This document shows positions 54,864-64,000 of a stretch of 64,000 bases of DNA, piece by piece. The notes beneath the pieces were generated by a model that worked only from the letters and a program-made list of their open reading frames with translations, was not told where the DNA came from and ran no database searches. The stretch is from JALNXF01 sp964555845. Its GTDB lineage: Bacteria > Patescibacteriota > Gracilibacteria > BD1-5 > UBA2023. Every line of letters starts with the position of its first letter. Position 1 is the first letter of the stretch. Where the stretch lies: positions 49,293 through 113,292 of the forward strand of contig CAZKUA010000004.1 of assembly GCA_964555845.1 (NCBI GenBank), read 5' to 3'. A program made the position numbers and the translations under genes.

Positions 54864-55276
54864 AGTTTCTAAATTATAAATATTTTTAAATTTACTTTCT
54901 ACAAAGGGAATAGTAGATTTACAAATCTCAAACGGTTAACATAATGTAAGTTATGTGATGCATTTTGTATGATAATATTGAAATAATTACAAAAATCAAG
55001 TTTTTGTTAAAATTTTAGTTTTTTGATTATAAGTAAAAATAATAAATTATTTGTATATAGAATTTTATTTTTTCAAAATTTTTTTTAAAGTCTTGATTTT
55101 TAATTTCAAATGAAATCTCACTACCTGTCATTTCGAACGAAATGTAATGTAGTGAGAAATCCCTTTCTATATAATCTTATTTGCAAATGAGTGATTTAAA
55201 AAGGGATTTCTCGTTATCACTCGAAATGACAGAGAGGAATTCGAAAAGACAAAAGGAAATTAAAATAACAGTCCTT
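54864..55276. other. 413-base intergenic region
   Basis: A gene-free, very AT-rich stretch between the recombinase and uppS. The first half presumably holds the recombinase promoter (minus strand). The second half is dominated by the large palindromic repeat at 55125-55232. I see no ORF, tRNA or clear recombination site. Confidence 0.6.
55125..55232. repeat. 108-bp palindromic element (TGTCATTTCGA family)
   Basis: The left end CTGTCATTTCGA...AGTGAGAAATCCCTTT is the near-complement of the right end AAAGGGATTTCTCG...TCGAAATGACAG. The unit is a MITE-like imperfect palindrome with a central AT-rich spacer. Shorter relatives lie at 56044 and 58069. Confidence 0.8.
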
Positions 55277-55978
55277 TTATTTCCCAAAATTTCTTTTGGC
55301 TCATTTTAGACTTAAATAAGCTTTATAAAATTCTTCTTCATTGAAATCTGGCCAGAGAGTTTTTGTGAAATAATATTCACTATATTCTGACATATAAAGA
55401 AAATATCAGCTTAATCTAATATCTCATCCGGTTCTAATAATTAAGTCTGGAGGCGGAAATTTACCACTATCAAGATATTTTCCAAAACTTTTTTCATTTA
55501 ATTGTTCTAATAATTTTGCAGGATTAGTTATTAATTCCTGCGTATTTTGTCTTATAAATTCCTTTGCTCATCTTACTATTTCATCTTGTCATCCGTATCA
55601 AATAGCTAAAATAAAAGTCATTTTATCTCAAGATTTTGTCTTTTCTTTTACATCTAGAAGCATTTCTTTAATATCATTTGGTAGTAAATCCAAATCTCAA
55701 ACAGTTTCAAATCTAATTCATTTTTTTAGAAAATTTGGGAGTAAAGCTGGAATTTTTGTTCTAAAAAGTGAGTATAAATGAGCTAATTCTTCAGGACTTC
55801 TATTCTCAATATTTTTCTTAGCTAGTATCCACATACTTACAAATTCTATATTTTCTTTTAAGCACAAATCTAAAATATTTTCAATATTATCAACCCCTGC
55901 AGTATGACCCAGCATTTTTAATATTCATTTTGAAGTTGCCCATCTTCTATTTCAATCTAATATAAATCCTATGTGCAT
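55277..55978 (-). CDS. uppS: Isoprenyl (undecaprenyl) diphosphate synthase
   Basis: 233 aa, typical cis-prenyltransferase. The N-terminal catalytic motif is HIGFILDGNRRWA (Gly of DGNRRW is TGA), followed by LGHTAGVDNIENIL. Other conserved parts are FVSMWILAKKNIENRSPEELAHL and PPDLIIRTGGDIRLSGYFLYMSEYSEYYFT near the C-terminus, with an ending close to KRNFGK. It makes the C55 lipid carrier for peptidoglycan, which feeds MraY. Stop TAA. Confidence 0.94.
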
Positions 55979-56043
55979 ATTGTAAATTTAAGTAATATAT
56001 ATTTTGTCTATTCAATATCTTTATAATGTATTTTTTTCAGTAA

Positions 56044-56094
56044 ATAGATTTCTCGACTACGCTCGAAATGACAGAGTGAAGCTCGAAATGACAG
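56044..56094. repeat. Dispersed repeat (TGTCATTTCGA family), partial
   Basis: ATAGATTTCTCGACTACGCTCGAAATGACAG followed by a second GCTCGAAATGACAG: a half-element with a duplicated end, between uppS and ruvX. Confidence 0.7.
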
Positions 56095-56103
56095 TAGAGA
56101 GAA

Positions 56104-56496
56104 TTATTTTTTATCTAAAAAACTCTGTAGGATTATACAAGCAGCTATATCATCAAGTTTAGTAGAATCGAAGTCTTTTTCTCATGTTTCGGACATACTG
56201 GTTTTGGCTTCAAAGCTGGTAAATCTCTCATCATGAAATATAACTTCTAATCAAAATTCCTTTCTTAAAACTCAAGTGAAACTTTTAATTTTTTTTGTAT
56301 GAAGAGATTCAGTTCCGTCGGTATGATTTGCTATTCAGATAACTATTTTATCAATTTTTCGCTCTGTTATAATTTTAGCTAGTTCAGCTAGAATTCATTT
56401 TTTATTTGTAAGAATACAAACAGGAACAGCTATATTTTCTACATTTATAGCTATTCAAATTTTTCTTGTTCAATAATCAATAGCTAGGTAATTCAT
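56104..56496 (-). CDS. ruvX: YqgF/RuvX putative Holliday junction resolvase / pre-16S rRNA nuclease
   Basis: 130 aa. An RNase H-like fold with the opening LAIDYGTRKIGIAI (first catalytic Asp; Gly coded by TGA), the middle strand KIVIGIANHTDGTES, FHDERFTSFEAK, and the late Asp in KLDDIAACIILQSFL. The family processes the 5' end of 16S rRNA and was first proposed as a Holliday junction resolvase. It begins 3 bases after the rplI stop, so the two are co-translated. Stop TAA. Confidence 0.92.
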
Positions 56497-56498
56497 AA

Positions 56499-56966
56499 TT
56501 AATTTACAACTTTTAAAATGAGCGATATTCTAGCATAAACATCTGATCAAAGGTTTAATTTAATATCATAAATTCAAGCCTTTTTTATGTGATGTTTTTC
56601 TGGTAAAATTATATTTTTTTTCTCAAGGCGAATCCCAAAATCTTTATTGATTTTAGCTATAATATCAGCCTCCCCTATTCCGCCGAAAATTTTATCTTTA
56701 TTTCATTTTACCTCAAATTCTATCTCTTTTGTATGTAGAGTTTCGGCTATTTTATGCCTATTGTAGATATTATCTTTGGTATTTTTTATCTGAGTTTCTT
56801 TAGTATTTTCTAGTTTTTCAATTTGCTCTTTTGTAACAAGTTTAGCCAGATTTTTTGGTATTAAATAATTTTTTGCTTGGCTATAACTTACTTCAACTAT
56901 TTCTCATTGCTTCCCAATTCCGGCAATTCTTTGAAGCATTAGAACTTTTAATTTATCTGTAGCCAT
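56499..56966 (-). CDS. rplI: 50S ribosomal protein L9
   Basis: 155 aa. The N-terminal L9 domain is diagnostic: KVLMLQRIAGIGKQGEIVEVSYSQAKNYLIPKNLA. A connecting helix with KEQIEKLENTKETQIKN leads to the C-terminal RNA-binding domain (KDKIFGGIGEADIIAKINKDFGIRLEKKNI). It binds 23S rRNA near L1. It lies between nusA and ruvX on the same strand. Stop TAA. Confidence 0.94.
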
Positions 56967-56984
56967 TTTTTATTTAGTTAAAAA

Positions 56985-58046
56985 CTAATTCATTTCTGGA
57001 GAAACTACTGTAATTTTGTATCCAGTTAATTCTGAGGCTAATCATACATTTGCTCATCATTTTCCGAGGGCTTTTAATTTTTCCTCGTCTAGAACGTAGC
57101 AAGTTGCATGTCTATTTTCTTCGTCAATTTTTACATCCATTACTTGAGCTGGACTTAGAGATTTTTTAATTAATTCTTTGATATCGTCAGTATAATTAAT
57201 AATATCAACTTTCTCTCCAAAAAGCTCATCAACTACAGCCTTTACCCTTATTCATTTCGGACCTATAAGACTTCCAGCTGGATCTATTTCTTCATATTCA
57301 GAACCAACTATAATTTTTGTCTTAAATCCAGGATTTCTAACTATTCTAACTATTTCTACACTTCCCTCTTCAAGCTCAGGACAATTCATTTCAAATAATT
57401 TTACTACGAAATTTTTATCTTTTCTAGTTAGAGTTACTTTTGGTCCAGTTAAGGTATCTTCTTCTACTTTTCATACATAAACATAAATTCTTTGACCAGG
57501 CACATATTTATCTTTAGCAACTTGTTCTGATTTTGGCAATACAATAGTGTTTCAGTTGTAATCAAGTAATATTTTATTTTTTTCTACTAATTCTATTTTT
57601 AAATTTACTATTTCTCAAACCTTGTCTTTGAAAAGATTATAAATTTTCTCTTTTTCTGATTCTTGAATTTTTTGTATTATAACTTGACGAGCAGCTTGTG
57701 ACGCAATTCTTCAAAATCATTCTTCATTTTCTAGAATTTCGTCAGTAACATCTATTTCTACCATATCTCAAATACTAAATCCACTTGCAGCATCTCATAA
57801 ATCCTTTAAAGCAATTTGTGTATATGGATTTTCTACAACATCAACAACTTCTTTCTCTACAGTAATTTCAATCGCATTATTAGGTAAGTCAAGTGATACT
57901 TCTACATTTGTATCTTTGCTCGCGTAATCCTTTTTATAAGCTGTTTTAATAGCTTGTTCAATTATTTCAACAAGTTTATTTTTCTCAATTTTTTTCTCAG
58001 CTGAAATTTGGTTTATAGCAGCTTCAATCTTTTTTAAATCTAACAT
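56985..58046 (-). CDS. nusA: Transcription termination/antitermination factor NusA
   Basis: 353 aa, near the short-form length (no C-terminal acidic repeats). The N-terminal RNA-polymerase-binding domain is LDLKKIEAAINQISAEKKI...AIKTAYKKDY. An S1 domain follows (about 135-200, GEIVNLKIELVEKNKILLDYNG), then two KH domains including DPAGSLIGPKGIRVKAVVDELFGEKVDII and ALGKGGANVGLASELTGYKI. It regulates pausing, termination and antitermination. rplI follows 18 bases downstream. Stop TAG. Confidence 0.95.
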
Positions 58047-58068
58047 AAATTATAAATTAATAAGTAAA

Positions 58069-58108
58069 TAGATTTCTCACTACACTTCGTTCCGTTCGAA
58101 ATGACAGA
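58069..58108. repeat. Dispersed repeat (TGTCATTTCGA family), partial
   Basis: ATAGATTTCTCACTACACTTCG...TTCGAAATGACAGAG upstream of nusA. Same family as 55125 and 56044. Confidence 0.7.
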
Positions 58109-58217
58109 GTCTTGATTATTTTTCAAAAAAAGAATTTGGTGACAAATTCTTTTCAATTCTTAATCTTGTATCTATTTTACAGATTTTTTTATAAATGCAA
58201 ATTTTTTTAAAAATTAT

Positions 58218-60236
58218 TTATTTTACATTAAATCTATAAACTCCATCCCAGCCTTTTTCTGGTGGATTTTTGATAAAATTATCGCATCTTTCTATGAATT
58301 TTAAAGAAGGAGTATCTCATATTTTTTCAAATATTTTTCTTGCCTTTTTAAAATCTTGGGCCCTATATGAAGCCAAAGCTTCTTTATAATTATCTAATAA
58401 TTCCTGTTCTTTTTTATCAATTTTATTTGTTTTAAAATCAATGAGTTCATAGATTTTAATTGGTTTTTCTTTTCATTTTACGGCTATTTCATCAATTTCT
58501 CTTATAATAAAATTATCTTTATTTATTTGGGCGAATGTAGTTTCACTAATTATTAAGTTAGTTCCATATTGTTTATTGATACTTTCGAGACGAGAGGCTA
58601 GATTTACAGTATCACCGAGCGCTGTATAGTCATATCTATGAGATGATCAAAAATTTCAAATAGTAGCTTTTCAAGTATTTATTCATATTCTCATATCAAT
58701 AAGTGATTCCACTCAAAGAGTTTTAACCTTGGCTCTTACTTTTTCTAAAGCCTTTCTTTGGAATAAAGCTGCTTCACAAGCTAGAGTTGCATGATCTATA
58801 TTTTCAAGTGGAGCATTCCAGAAAGCCATTATAGCATCTCCGATAAATTTATCTATAGTTCATTTTTTATCTAGAATAATATTGCTCATTTCTTCGAAAT
58901 ATACATTTAATATTTTTCATAAATCTTCTGGTTTTAGGTTTTCTGATAAATTTGTAAAACCAGCTAAATCCGAGAAAAATACCGTAATTTCTCTTTCAAA
59001 TCAACCAAGCTTAAGTTCTTCAACTCAAGTTTTTATAAGTTCGTCTACCACATCAGATGATATATATTTAGAAAACATTGATTTTATCTCATCTTTAGAT
59101 TTTTTTTCTTCAAGATATTTTTTTAAATAAACTCAAAAATTTGCAACTATATAGAGAATAATTCCAGAAGAAATACTTATATAATATCCAATATTAAATG
59201 ATATTATAGACAACAAAATAAAACTTAAAAGAACAAAAAATGAATAAATTATTCAATAGATTAATCTTTTAGATTTTATTAATATAAAAATAAATAATGA
59301 AAATAGGACTAAATTTACAAAGAAGAAAATAAGAATATTTTCGTAATTTAAAAGTTTATTTTTTGATAAACTATTGTACATATTCGCATGAATTACAACT
59401 CCGGGCATAAAACTGGAAGTATTATATGGAGTCAAAAATTCATCGTGAATATCTGGTGCAGTAGCTCAAATTAAGACTGTTTTATCTTTAAATTCTTCGA
59501 GATTTACATTATTTTCAAGTACATCTATAAAACTTAATACTTTATAATTATCTGTGAAAAAATTTATATTAATATTTCAATTTTTATATGAAATTTTTTT
59601 TGAATCAATATAGATATTATTTTCATCAATATTTATATTTTCTATATTGTTATTTACTTTATATAAAGCAAGACTTAGAGGTAAAATAGGATTATTTCAA
59701 TTAAAATAAATAGGAATTTTATTTTTAAAATCAAGGCCAGATGAGATTCAAAATAAATCTAAATCATTGTAGGACTTAGTATCAACATAAGCTATATTTT
59801 TCATCTCTTCATTAAGTCCAAATAATTTTTTTTCAACATCATTTTTAGAATCAATATATTCAGTTCATATTATAATATTCTCATTCTCATTTATTATTTT
59901 GATAAGTTCTTTATCACAATTTTTATCCTTTGATTCTTGACTAAAAAATACATCAACTCAAATTGCTTTTGGCTCTCAATACTGTATATTTTTAATAAGT
60001 TCAGCATAATCACACCTTGAAATATCTTGAAATCTCTTGAATTTTGGAGAATTGATTGTCTTAGAATCAAGTGCAACTATAACTATATTTTTATCTACAA
60101 ATCCATTATTAAAACGAAAAAAATTATTTGTTATAATATATTCAAGTCTTGATGAGAACAAAAATACTAGTAAAAAAAATCAAGTTCAAGCTAAAATGAA
60201 GGATTTATTTCTTTTTAATAATTCTAGTATCTTCAT
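58218..60236 (-). CDS. CHASE2-domain adenylate cyclase
   Basis: 672 aa. N-terminal TM helix (SFILAGTGFFLLVFLFSS), then an extracytoplasmic CHASE2 domain (about 45-305) with NIVIVALDSKTINSPKF, GEPKAIGVDVFF, TVLIGATAPDIHDEFLTPY and MPGVVIHANMYNSL. Further TM helices follow at about 310-385. The class III cyclase domain has both metal-binding Asp motifs (FFSDLAGFTN and IGDAIMAFW), the Lys of DKFIGDA, and RYDYTALGDTVNLASRLE, all pointing to adenylate rather than guanylate cyclase. No cAMP receptor protein gene is in the window. Stop TAA. Confidence 0.92.
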
Positions 60237-60393
60237 AAAAGTTCTAAATTAATTTATTAAATTTTAATTATTATATTATTTTTGTTACTAAAATCAAAAT
60301 TAATTATTTGCAAACACTTTTTTCAAACTTAAATTTTATTTTTTTCAAAAAATTTATATAATAAGGCTCGAATAAATTTTTAAACAAAAAAAT

Positions 60394-60900
60394 ATGAAAG
60401 AACAGATATATGACTTATGCTATAAATTTTTTACTTTATCTAAAATACAGGTCGATTCTCTGAGTGTAGAGCTAGAAGATGAGAAAAGAAATATTTATTA
60501 TGTAAAACTTGAAACTCCAGACTCTAAACTAATAATTTGAATTCATGGGCAATCACTTGATAATATCAAGCATTTACTCGGTAGAATGATAGAGGGTATT
60601 GTATGAAAAAATTGTGTAATTCATCTTGAAGTAAATGATTATTTGAAGTCAAAAGATGATAAACTTTACAAATATATAGACTCAAGAATTGATTATATTA
60701 CAAAAAATAACAAAGAAATTACACTTCCAAATTTCACTTCATACGAAAGAAAAAAAATTCATAGTTACATTTGAGACAAAAAAATAGAATGACTTACGGC
60801 ATGGAGTGATTGAGTTTGAGCTGAGAGAGTTATGCATATTTCTTATTCAAAACCAAAGACTGTCAATATCGATATAGATATAGACTGAATAGATATTTAA
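60394..60900 (+). CDS. Jag/KhpB-type RNA-binding protein (KH and R3H domains)
   Basis: 168 aa. The KH part has KLIIGIHGQSLDNIKHLLGRMIEG, and the R3H part has LPNFTSYERKKIHSYIGDKKIEGLTAWSDGVGAERVMHISY. The Jag-N domain is absent or very short. KhpB proteins bind small RNAs and mRNAs and influence cell division; the gene usually sits near yidC or rnpA, which are not seen here. A TATAAT lies at 60357-60362. Stop TAA. Confidence 0.88.
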
Positions 60901-60910
60901 TAGACAAAAT

Positions 60911-62047
60911 ATGTTAAAAAAGTTTTTTTCTTGAGTTTTTATAATATTATGAATTTCATTTTTTTATATCATTGGAAATAGTATCAATTATCCAGTTCAT
61001 CAAGATATAAAATATAATCTTATAAGTCATCCGGAATTTATTCCAACTAAAAATGTTGTAAAATTATCTTCAGCAGGATTTTATAATATTGTCTCAGATT
61101 TTTATTGGCTTGATACAATTCAGTATATTGGCTCAAATGCGGTAAGTTCTGAGTACAAAAAATATCTTTATCCAATGTTAAATCTAATAACTGATATTAA
61201 TCCAAATTTCACTCAACCATACTTAATCTGAGAGCTTCTTCTTACAAGTTACAATGAAAGATATGAAAATATTTCAAAAGAAGAAATTGAGAAAAATGTT
61301 GACCAAGCTATGGCTTTGTGACTTAAATGAATAGAAAAAAACTGTGATTTAAATAAAATTGCACTAATTAAAAATGAATATGATCTCAAGAAATTATGGA
61401 CCGAAGAAAAATACAAAAATCCCTGTAGTGACTCTCAAATCCCCTATTATCTAGCTTATATTTATCATTGGAATAAATTTGATTCACTAAATGCATCTCT
61501 CTATTACAAAGTAACTTCTGCCAATACTGACGCCCCAACTGGAGCTAGAATTATGGCAGCAATTATGCAGTGAAAATGATGAGACAGAGAAAAATCGATA
61601 ATAATGTTTTTATCACTAGCAGAAAGTCTATCTTCAGAAAAAGAAAAAAGTTGTTCTCTATTTTCTAAGGATTTATGAGATGTACTGCTAAATGTTTTTA
61701 GTAAAAAAATGGCTCTTAATTGAAAATCAGTTTCTGAAATCGATAAAATAAGAGGACAATTAATAAAAAAACTTTGAGAAGATAATCTTGATAAAAATAA
61801 AAATCTTGATAATTTCTGTTCAACATACCTTAACAAAGCTACAAGAGAACTTAATCTATACTATCTAGAAAATGCAGACAAACTTTATTTTACAGACAAA
61901 AAAAATCACGCCCAAACTCCTGAGGATTTATTTAAAGCATGATTTATAGACTATATTCCCTTAGATTTTCAAAGAGACAAAGATTTTCAAATTATATATT
62001 TTTATAACGACGAAATCAAAAACTGGGATTACAAAGCAGGAAATTAG
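60911..62047 (+). CDS. Hypothetical membrane-anchored protein, 378 aa
   Basis: One N-terminal membrane helix (FFSGVFIILGISFFYIIG) then an extracytoplasmic part of tetratricopeptide-like helical character: NIVSDFYWLDTIQYIG, YPMLNLITDINPNF, DQAMALGLKGIEKNC, LYYKVTSANTDAP, REKSIIMFLSLAESL. The gene follows khpB after 10 bases. I recognise no named family, although the FYWLDTIQYIG-type opening suggests a conserved one. Stop TAG; its end overlaps the convergent C39-like gene by 4 bases. Confidence 0.7.
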
Positions 62048-62589
62048 GATAATTTACAAATAAAATCTTTTTGATATTTTCCTAGCATATAGTAAGGAAA
62101 ATATTTTTCTTTAATTACAGCTGTCATCCATCTTACGTTTTTGCCACTTCAACTTACCCATTGTTTTTTGAAAGTTTCTTTTGAAATTTTAAAAAGTTCT
62201 CATCTATAAGGATCATTTAATATTAATGAAACTGGTGTAAATCCTACAACAACACCATAATGACCATAATCTCAAATTATATCCCTATAGTTTACGACAA
62301 CAGGAATTCATAATCATACAAAAAATAATAAATCTTCTAAGGAACTATTTTTATTGTTGTAAACATAATATCAGGCTGAAATAAAAAAATTAATAATATG
62401 ACGATTATCAGTTCAATCCTTTGAGGTTGTTTTTAACTCTTCAGCTAATTGTTTTTCTGGAAAAGAAATATTATCTTCCCAAAAATCAAGTACCATTCTT
62501 GCACTAGCTGGTCAACAAGTAAAGCCAGTTTTTTGCATATAAAACGGAACTTTTACAAATGAATGTGTTTTAACAGTTAATATAGACAT
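62044..62589 (-). CDS. C39-like cysteine peptidase
   Basis: 181 aa. It matches the C39_2-type fold: VPFYMQKTGFTCGPASARMVLDFW with catalytic Cys in TCGPAS (Gly coded by TGA), the His in DYGHYGVVVGF, and the following Asp in LNDPYRG. There is no signal peptide or ABC transporter domain, so it is a soluble peptidase-like protein. It may process a small peptide. It is 17 bases downstream of ychF. Stop TAA. Confidence 0.82.
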
Positions 62590-62605
62590 ATTTGTATAAA
62601 TTAAT

Positions 62606-63694
62606 TTACCCTCAGAATTTAAATAACATTACATCTCAATCTTGTACAATATATTCCTTTCATTCCATTCTTACTTTTCAATTTTCACGGGCTTTTGACC
62701 AACCGCCATTATCCACTAAATCCTTCCAATTAACAGTATCTGCTTTTATAAATTTTTTCTCGAAATCTGTATGAATTACACCCGCGGCTTGCGGAGCTTT
62801 CCATCCAGACTTAATTGTCCAAGCTCTCACCTCAATTTCTCCGGCTGTAAAATAATACTGAAGACCAAGTGAATCAAAACAAGTTTTAATTAATTTGTCG
62901 GTTGGATTGTCTGTTATGCCATATTCTGCTAGATATTCCTTTCTGTCCTCTTCTGGAAAATCCATCATATCGAGTTCCATTTTTACGCTTATTGGAAGTA
63001 CTGGAATTTTTTTATCTGTAATTCCAGTTATTTCTCTTAATTTTTCCTCACTTATTCCAACGTCATTTTCTGAAGTATTACAAGCGTAAATAAATGGCTT
63101 ATTTGTAAGTAGAAATAAATCTTTTATTAATAATTTTTGTTCAGTATCAAGCTCTAGAGTTATTGCGAGATTTCCACTTTCTAGGTGTGGTTTTAGAATT
63201 TCAAAAATTTCTTGTTTTGCTTTTGCTTCTTTATCTCAACTTCTTACTTTTTTCTCATTATCTCACATTCTTTTTCCAAGAGTCTCTAGGTCAGCCAAAA
63301 TTAATTCCGCGTTAATAATTTCAATATCACGCTTTGGATTCACACTTCCACTCACATGATGGACATTTGTATCTTCAAAAATTCTAACAACTTGAAGTAT
63401 TGCATCAGCCTCACGGATATTAGCTAGAAATTTATTCCCAAGTCATTCTCACTTACTTGCTCCCTCTACAATCCCAGCAATATCTACAAATTCAACCGTA
63501 GCTGGAATAATTTTACTTCAATTCACTGCTTTTTGTAATTCATTTAGGCGAGAATCATTTACATTAACAATCCCAGAATTTGGCTCAATAGTACAAAATG
63601 GAAAATTCTGCGCATCAGCGCTGTAAGATTTTGTTAAAACATTAAATAACGAAGACTTTCCAACATTTGGAAGTCAAACAATTCATACTTTCAT
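62606..63694 (-). CDS. ychF: Ribosome-binding GTPase/ATPase YchF (Obg family)
   Basis: 362 aa, normal length. G1 is GLPNVGKSSLFN (first Gly coded by TGA), with NFPFCTIEPNSGIV and switch region VDIAGIVEGASKGEGLGNKFLANIREADAI. The C-terminal TGS-like domain contains YFTAGEIEVRAWTIKSGWKAPQAAGVIHTDFEKKFIKA and ends VQDGDVMLFKFGG. In this family the nucleotide preference is for ATP. It binds ribosomes and affects translation and stress response. Stop TAA. Confidence 0.95.
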
Positions 63695-63720
63695 AATTTT
63701 TTAATTAAAAATTACCCCTC

Positions 63721-63747
63721 TGTCATTCCCGCGAAGGCGGGAATCTA
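63721..63747. repeat. Dispersed palindromic repeat (TGTCATTCCCGC family)
   Basis: TGTCATTCCCGCGAAGGCGG...AATCTA, in the leader side of ychF. Almost identical to the copies at 6885 and 42508. Confidence 0.8.
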
Positions 63748-63810
63748 CTAAAATAAAAATTTTATTTTCATTAATGTAATGAAAAATTAAAATAATTCAA
63801 ACTAAAATTC

Positions 63811-63840
63811 AAAAAGCGGTCCGAAATCAACCGCTTTTTT
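63811..63840 (-). terminator. Terminator of the gene entering from the right
   Basis: AAAAAGCGGT / ACCGCTTTTT stem with a 10-base loop, 20 bases beyond the minus-strand stop at 63860. T-runs on the minus strand make it a proper rho-independent terminator. Confidence 0.85.
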
Positions 63841-63859
63841 ATTGTTATACCCCCTTCTC

Positions 63860-64000
63860 TTACACTTTTTGCGTAATATTTTTTGAAAAAACCTTAATCT
63901 TCTTTTGGAAGTCCGGCAACATATCCCAGTGTCTTGGGTCACCTGGTTTATAAGGATCACCTTGAACACAGACAAAACATTGCCTTACGGCTTTCAGATC
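63860..64000 (-). CDS. Partial CDS, C-terminus, foreign-looking composition
   Basis: The last 46 residues of a minus-strand gene that continues past the window, ending FSKNITQKV and TAA. It contains VCVQGDPYKPGDPRHW and DMLPDFQKKIKVF. Glycines are GGT; there is no TGA, and codons such as CTG, GCC, CCG and GAC are used, unlike its neighbours. It resembles the gene at 51990 in composition. I cannot name it. Confidence 0.55.
   Translation of the reverse strand, partial: DLKAVRQCFVCVQGDPYKPGDPRHWDMLPDFQKKIKVFSKNITQKV

Noticed and set aside
54864..55276. Possible attachment or dif site next to the recombinase
   Set aside because: I found no 28-bp dif-like sequence with inverted arms; only the dispersed palindromic element is visible.
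1..64000. CRISPR arrays or tRNA genes
   Set aside because: No regularly spaced repeat-spacer arrays were seen: the 23-bp repeats at 42358 are only three with similar spacers. No convincing tRNA cloverleaf was noticed apart from the tRNA-like domain of tmRNA.

Overview
The window is AT-rich bacterial DNA in which in-frame TGA codons stand for glycine in nearly every gene. TGA fills glycine positions inside invariant motifs, such as the Walker A loops of RecQ, RuvB, PilB and YchF and the GGDEF loop. Real stops are only TAA or TAG. This is genetic code 25, known from Candidatus Absconditabacteria (SR1) and Gracilibacteria. Low GC, compact gene packing, short AT-rich leaders without obvious Shine-Dalgarno motifs, and surface proteins with beta-propeller, lamin-tail and SLH domains fit that lineage. 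All coordinates below use TGA = Gly, so most true genes are much longer than standard-code ORFs would suggest.

Layout. 1-4000: a partial unknown gene and a 1232-aa protein with two MutS-type ATPase modules in one chain. 4.1-6.9 kb: a RelE/ParE-like toxin-antitoxin candidate and a UvrD/PcrA helicase. 7.0-9.9 kb: an unknown gene, a lamin-tail surface protein with a dispersed repeat inside its coding region, tmRNA and a cold-shock protein. 10-14.1 kb: tyrS, recQ and a BrnT/BrnA module bracketed by two copies of a recQ-terminal sequence. 14.3-20.3 kb: a 988-aa unknown protein and three tandem paralogues. 20.4-31.7 kb: envelope and surface genes (flippase, PilB, PmbA-like, pseudopilin, SLH/PKD protein, VirB2-like protein, tail-fibre-like protein) with ruvB among them. 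31.8-41.4 kb: pheT, mraY, a YafQ-type toxin-antitoxin pair, a secreted beta-propeller protein and a RelA/SpoT enzyme.

41.5-52 kb is a signalling block: a possible regulator with a 23-bp-period repeat upstream, a PAS histidine kinase and response regulator, a LysM/lytic-transglycosylase-like protein, a GGDEF protein, and a partner-switching operon (RsbW-like kinase, STAS protein, HAMP-PAS-PP2C phosphatase). 52-53.8 kb holds one gene clearly unlike the rest: GC-richer, no TGA-glycine and a strong Shine-Dalgarno. It lies beside a XerC/D-type recombinase. 55.3-63.7 kb returns to housekeeping genes (uppS, ruvX, rplI, nusA, a CHASE2 adenylate cyclase, a Jag/KhpB RNA-binding protein, a C39-like peptidase and ychF). 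At the right edge another GC-richer, TGA-free gene begins.

Together the genes cover replication and repair, translation and ribosome rescue, cell-wall precursor synthesis, stringent response and surface display. For a presumably reduced genome the sensory repertoire is notable. Three toxin-antitoxin modules and related families of palindromic repeats are scattered through the intergenic DNA.
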